Assembly: GCF_900110835.1 (NCBI RefSeq)
Contig: NZ_FOJG01000002.1
Coordinates: forward strand, 3,114,658-3,178,657
From: Chitinophaga arvensicola
GTDB taxonomy: Bacteria; Bacteroidota; Bacteroidia; Chitinophagales; Chitinophagaceae
Direction: 5' to 3'
DNA length: 64,000 nucleotides
A model generated the notes under the pieces. That model was given only the letters and a program-made list of their open reading frames with translations. It made no database searches and had not been told where the DNA came from. The position numbers and the translations under genes were made by a program. Below are positions 61,359-64,000 of the stretch, in pieces (positions within the stretch are counted from its first letter, which is position 1; every line of letters begins with the position of its first letter).

Positions 61359-62339
61359 ATGAATCAAAAAATCTTTGAAAAACTCCACGCAGAAAACCTG
61401 GTAAATGATACAGAACTTGCGGCGGTAAAAACGGCGAAAGCACAGGAACTGTTCTCTCTCCACTGGGAAATAAAAACCCTCCTGTACCTCGGTGTACTCC
61501 TGCTGAGCGGAGGTTTGGGCATCCTGATCTATAAAAATATCGATACCATCGGACACCAGGTAATCCTGCTGATCATTGGTGTAATCTGCGCCGGCTGCTT
61601 CAGTTACTGTATCCGGAAAAAAGCACCTTTCTCCTGGGCAAAAGTCAGCTCGCCCAATGCATTTTTCGATTATGCGTTACTGTTAGGCTGTCTGACTTTC
61701 ATCACCTTTATCGGGTACCTGCAGTTTCAATACACTGCCTTTGGTACGGCATACGGACTGGCCACCTTTATCCCACTGGCGGTGCTTACTTTAAGCGCCT
61801 ATTATTTTGATCATCTCGGTGTATTATCAATGGCGGTCACCAACCTGGCCGCCTGGCTGGGTATTGCGGTAACACCGTTCCAGGTGCTTTCTGCCAACGA
61901 CTTTGGCAGTGAGCGGATCATTTACACCGGCATCTTTCTCGGTGCTTTCCTGATAGCCCTGGCGTTTATATCTACCACTAAAAATCTCAAAAAACATTTT
62001 GCATTCACTTACCAGAACTTTGGTGCGCACATTATTTTCATTGCGTTAATTGCTGCCATGTGCGTGTTTGATGTGAGCTGGCTGATCTTTGGCCTGGGCC
62101 TCGCAGGGGTGGTATACTTCATCCTTCAGCAAGCCTTCCGCGACCGCTCCTTTTACTTTGTATTGATCAGTGTATTATATGGGTATATCGGCTTTAGCAT
62201 AGTGGTAGTGCGCTCCCTGGTCGCCATCGACGATATCGGCGCCCTCTACCTGGGGCTCCTCTATTTTATCGGCTCCGCCATCGGTGTAATTGTGCTTTTG
62301 ATTAACCTCAACAAAAAAATTAAACATGCTAGCATATAA
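61359..62339 (+). CDS. DUF2157-like multi-pass membrane protein
   Basis: A predicted 326-residue protein. A short soluble N-terminal part (FEKLHAENLVNDTELAAVKTAK) precedes about nine membrane helices. This resembles DUF2157 membrane proteins. The ATG at 61359 is preferred to a TTG ten codons upstream. It overlaps the next gene by 14 bp, so the two form a unit. Confidence 0.75.
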   Translation: MNQKIFEKLHAENLVNDTELAAVKTAKAQELFSLHWEIKTLLYLGVLLLSGGLGILIYKNIDTIGHQVILLIIGVICAGCFSYCIRKKAPFSWAKVSSPNAFFDYALLLGCLTFITFIGYLQFQYTAFGTAYGLATFIPLAVLTLSAYYFDHLGVLSMAVTNLAAWLGIAVTPFQVLSANDFGSERIIYTGIFLGAFLIALAFISTTKNLKKHFAFTYQNFGAHIIFIALIAAMCVFDVSWLIFGLGLAGVVYFILQQAFRDRSFYFVLISVLYGYIGFSIVVVRSLVAIDDIGALYLGLLYFIGSAIGVIVLLINLNKKIKHASI

Positions 62340-63495
62340 CAGCCAGACCCTCGACAACCTGGAAATAAAAGAAGCAGCAGAAAAAGCATTGCGGAAAGAC
62401 TGTATCAGTGCTGCCACCTACAAGGCCATCGAAACGGCCCACCCGGTAAACTTTTACACACCCAACCCGATCATTAAAGTTGGTCTCTTTATACTGACCA
62501 CCATCATCGTTTCCTTTTCGCTTGGCCTCCTCACACTCATGTTGCTGGAGGCGATCAAAAATGAAAGCGGGTTCGCAGGACTCTGCATTTTCGCCGGTCT
62601 CGCATGCTACGGCGCACTGGAATTATTTATCCGTGAGAAAAAATTATTCCGTGCAGGCGTAGATGATGCCCTGCTATGGAGCGCCCTCGGACTCATTTGC
62701 AGCAGCGCTTTCATTACCAATCATCCTTCTGTGGAAACTGTTCTCGGCCTGGTGTTTATCACCACTTTTGTAGCTACTTTACGCTTTGCCGACATGGTAG
62801 TAGCCAGCGTATGTTACCTGGCCTTCCTGGGGCTTATATTCAATATAGCCGTTAAACTGGGTCCGGCCGCCAAAATCATCACGCCGTTTCTGATCATGGG
62901 CATTTCACTGGCTGTTTATATTGCCGCAAAGAAAATAGCGGCCTACCATTTCAGCAGGCATTACCATCACTGCCTCACGGCTATCTCCGTATTGTCACTG
63001 CTCACACTCTATCTTGCCGGCAACTACTTTGTGGTACGGGAGCTGAGCGATGCGATGTTTGATCTCCAACTGAAAGAAGGAGAAAGTATTCCCGGCGCAT
63101 TATTTTTCTGGATCTATACCGTTGTGATACCGGTTGTATATCTCTACCTCGGTATCCGTCATAAAAATGCGGTATTGCTCCGTACCGGTATGATCCTGCT
63201 CGCCGCTATTGTATTCACCATCCGTTACTATCACAGTGTAATGCCGCTGGAAACAGCGATGACACTGGGCGGACTGGTACTGACCGTAGCCGCCTGGGCT
63301 TTGATCCGTTACCTAAAAGAACCTAAACATGGTTTTACCTATGAAGAATCCGAAGATCCTTCCCTGGCAGATAAACTACGGCTGGAATCCCTGATCATTG
63401 CACAAACCTATACACCAGGCGCACAACCTGCAGGCAATGACATGCAGTATGGAGGCGGATCCGGTGGTGGTGGCGGCGCCAGTGGGGATTATTAG
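62326..63495 (+). CDS. Multi-pass membrane protein with Gly-rich tail (DUF2157/DUF4401 neighbourhood)
   Basis: A 389-residue protein with a soluble N-terminus (about 1-45; AEKALRKDCISAATYKAIE), about ten membrane helices and a cytoplasmic or periplasmic tail ending GGGSGGGGGASGDY. The family is not firmly recognised; the layout resembles the membrane partners often encoded next to DUF2157. Translation is coupled to the upstream gene by a 14-bp overlap. Confidence 0.75.
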   Translation: MLAYNSQTLDNLEIKEAAEKALRKDCISAATYKAIETAHPVNFYTPNPIIKVGLFILTTIIVSFSLGLLTLMLLEAIKNESGFAGLCIFAGLACYGALELFIREKKLFRAGVDDALLWSALGLICSSAFITNHPSVETVLGLVFITTFVATLRFADMVVASVCYLAFLGLIFNIAVKLGPAAKIITPFLIMGISLAVYIAAKKIAAYHFSRHYHHCLTAISVLSLLTLYLAGNYFVVRELSDAMFDLQLKEGESIPGALFFWIYTVVIPVVYLYLGIRHKNAVLLRTGMILLAAIVFTIRYYHSVMPLETAMTLGGLVLTVAAWALIRYLKEPKHGFTYEESEDPSLADKLRLESLIIAQTYTPGAQPAGNDMQYGGGSGGGGGASGDY

Positions 63496-63511
63496 TAAAG
63501 GATTCAGAACA

Positions 63512-63560
63512 TATAAAAGAGAGAAGGCATCGTTTAAAACGATGCCTTCTCTCTTTTATA
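63512..63560 (+). terminator. Long terminator hairpin after the membrane-protein pair
   Basis: Two 24-base arms (core GAAGGCATCG) meet almost without a loop and end in TTTTATA. It lies 16 bp after the stop at 63495 and is the longest hairpin in the window. Confidence 0.8.
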
Positions 63561-63890
63561 CAGTAATATCCAATTGCCCCATTCATATGCAGTGTTCAAA
63601 TGCAGCCATGGTAAATCCGGGCCGGAGGGTTCCCCATAGTGAAATACTTTATATGGCCCATGCTTGTTGTGTATATGCCATGAAATGATTTCCTAACCCA
63701 TACTGAAAATGTAATATACAAGAATAGCTAAAGTGGTGCATTTCCAGCGGAAATTTTAGTGAAGCATTTGCTGGATTTGCTTATCTCCTGACCTGGATAA
63801 GCCGCTTGGCATAGTAGAAAAAGAAAAAGGAAGTTGCTATACGGATATTCTTTACTTGTTACCTCGTGGCGTACAGAAAGTTGCATGCAT

Positions 63891-63923
63891 AAAAAAGCCT
63901 GACTGAATAATCAGTCAGGCTTT
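63891..63923 (-). terminator. Terminator after tRNA-Gly
   Basis: AAAGCCTGACTGA and its complement close a 4-base loop, followed on the minus strand by a T-run. It begins three bases after the tRNA 3' end. Confidence 0.8.
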
Positions 63924-63925
63924 AG

Positions 63926-63998
<73 letters not shown>

Positions 63999-64000
63999 AG

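Larger units (their letters stand above)
63496..63925. other. Intergenic region of 430 bp
   Basis: It holds the terminator at 63512-63560 and the tRNA terminator at 63891-63923. The roughly 330 bp between contain no credible frame. A small inverted repeat GCTTATC/GATAAGC lies at 63779-63802, and nothing else stands out. Confidence 0.6.

Noticed and set aside
63561..63890. Possible small RNA or frame between the final gene and the tRNA
   Set aside because: No promoter box with a matching terminator and no frame with a signal or domain was found.

Overview
The window reads as chromosome of a Gram-negative Bacteroidota, most likely a member of the Chitinophagaceae close to Chitinophaga. The evidence is a SusC/SusD pair with an ECF sigma factor and FecR anti-sigma factor, SusD and other lipoproteins, DUF4974-type FecR tails, start sites without Shine-Dalgarno sequences, and several exact copies of the Bacteroidota -7 promoter box TAnnTTTG. 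No insertion sequence, prophage or CRISPR array was seen. Function calls rest on reading motifs by eye; no database search was run.

Layout. 1-13 kb: the end of a 2-hydroxyacid dehydrogenase; an FtsX/MacB-type ABC permease with an apparent sigma-54 promoter and palindromic upstream site; a DUF502 membrane protein; a thiolase; an HD protein; an AraC regulator; a large lipoprotein cytochrome with propeller and HEAT repeats; a TlpA-like thioredoxin; a quinone oxidoreductase; and a translationally coupled DUF1543/Crp pair. 13-26 kb: a minus-strand polysaccharide or glycolipid utilisation locus with ECF sigma, FecR, SusC (with STN domain), SusD, two GH30 enzymes and a GH116 enzyme. A candidate antisense small RNA lies between fecR and susC. 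26-36 kb: a YheT-like hydrolase; an AraC regulator next to an MFS exporter and an amidohydrolase, with a direct-repeat operator candidate; signal peptidase I; a Tat-exported sugar isomerase-like protein; a TPR/SUKH/PsiE-like group; an ankyrin protein. 36-42 kb: a tightly overlapping operon for a periplasmic molybdenum aldehyde oxidoreductase of PaoABC type with its XdhC and MocA-like cofactor factors.

42-44 kb holds the most unusual signal. A near-perfect promoter drives a 29-codon leader ORF ending Tyr-Cys-Cys-Cys-stop, with a 6-bp dyad at the transcription start, ahead of a PhyH-type dioxygenase and a short-chain dehydrogenase. This looks like a cysteine-responsive leader peptide. 44-52 kb: a DUF72 protein overlapping convergently with a zincless Fpg/Nei glycosylase, two convergent L,D-transpeptidases, a collagen-like lipoprotein, and a Tat-exported phospholipase C. 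52-59 kb: an AraC regulator with a beta-propeller protein, then an operon of ECF sigma, FecR, an STN-domain protein with about ten 16-residue repeats, and a second repeat protein. The last operon has the signalling half of a Sus/Fec system but no TonB receptor. 59-64 kb: an OmpH/Skp chaperone, a small acetyltransferase, an SMP-30 lactonase, two overlapping membrane proteins and tRNA-Gly(GCC).

Two architectural themes recur. Several convergent gene pairs have 0-3 bp between stops, or overlap, so no terminator fits, while others are separated by 15-24 bp perfect hairpins. Several genes also start 4-5 bp after a TAnnTTTG-like box, which would give nearly leaderless mRNAs.
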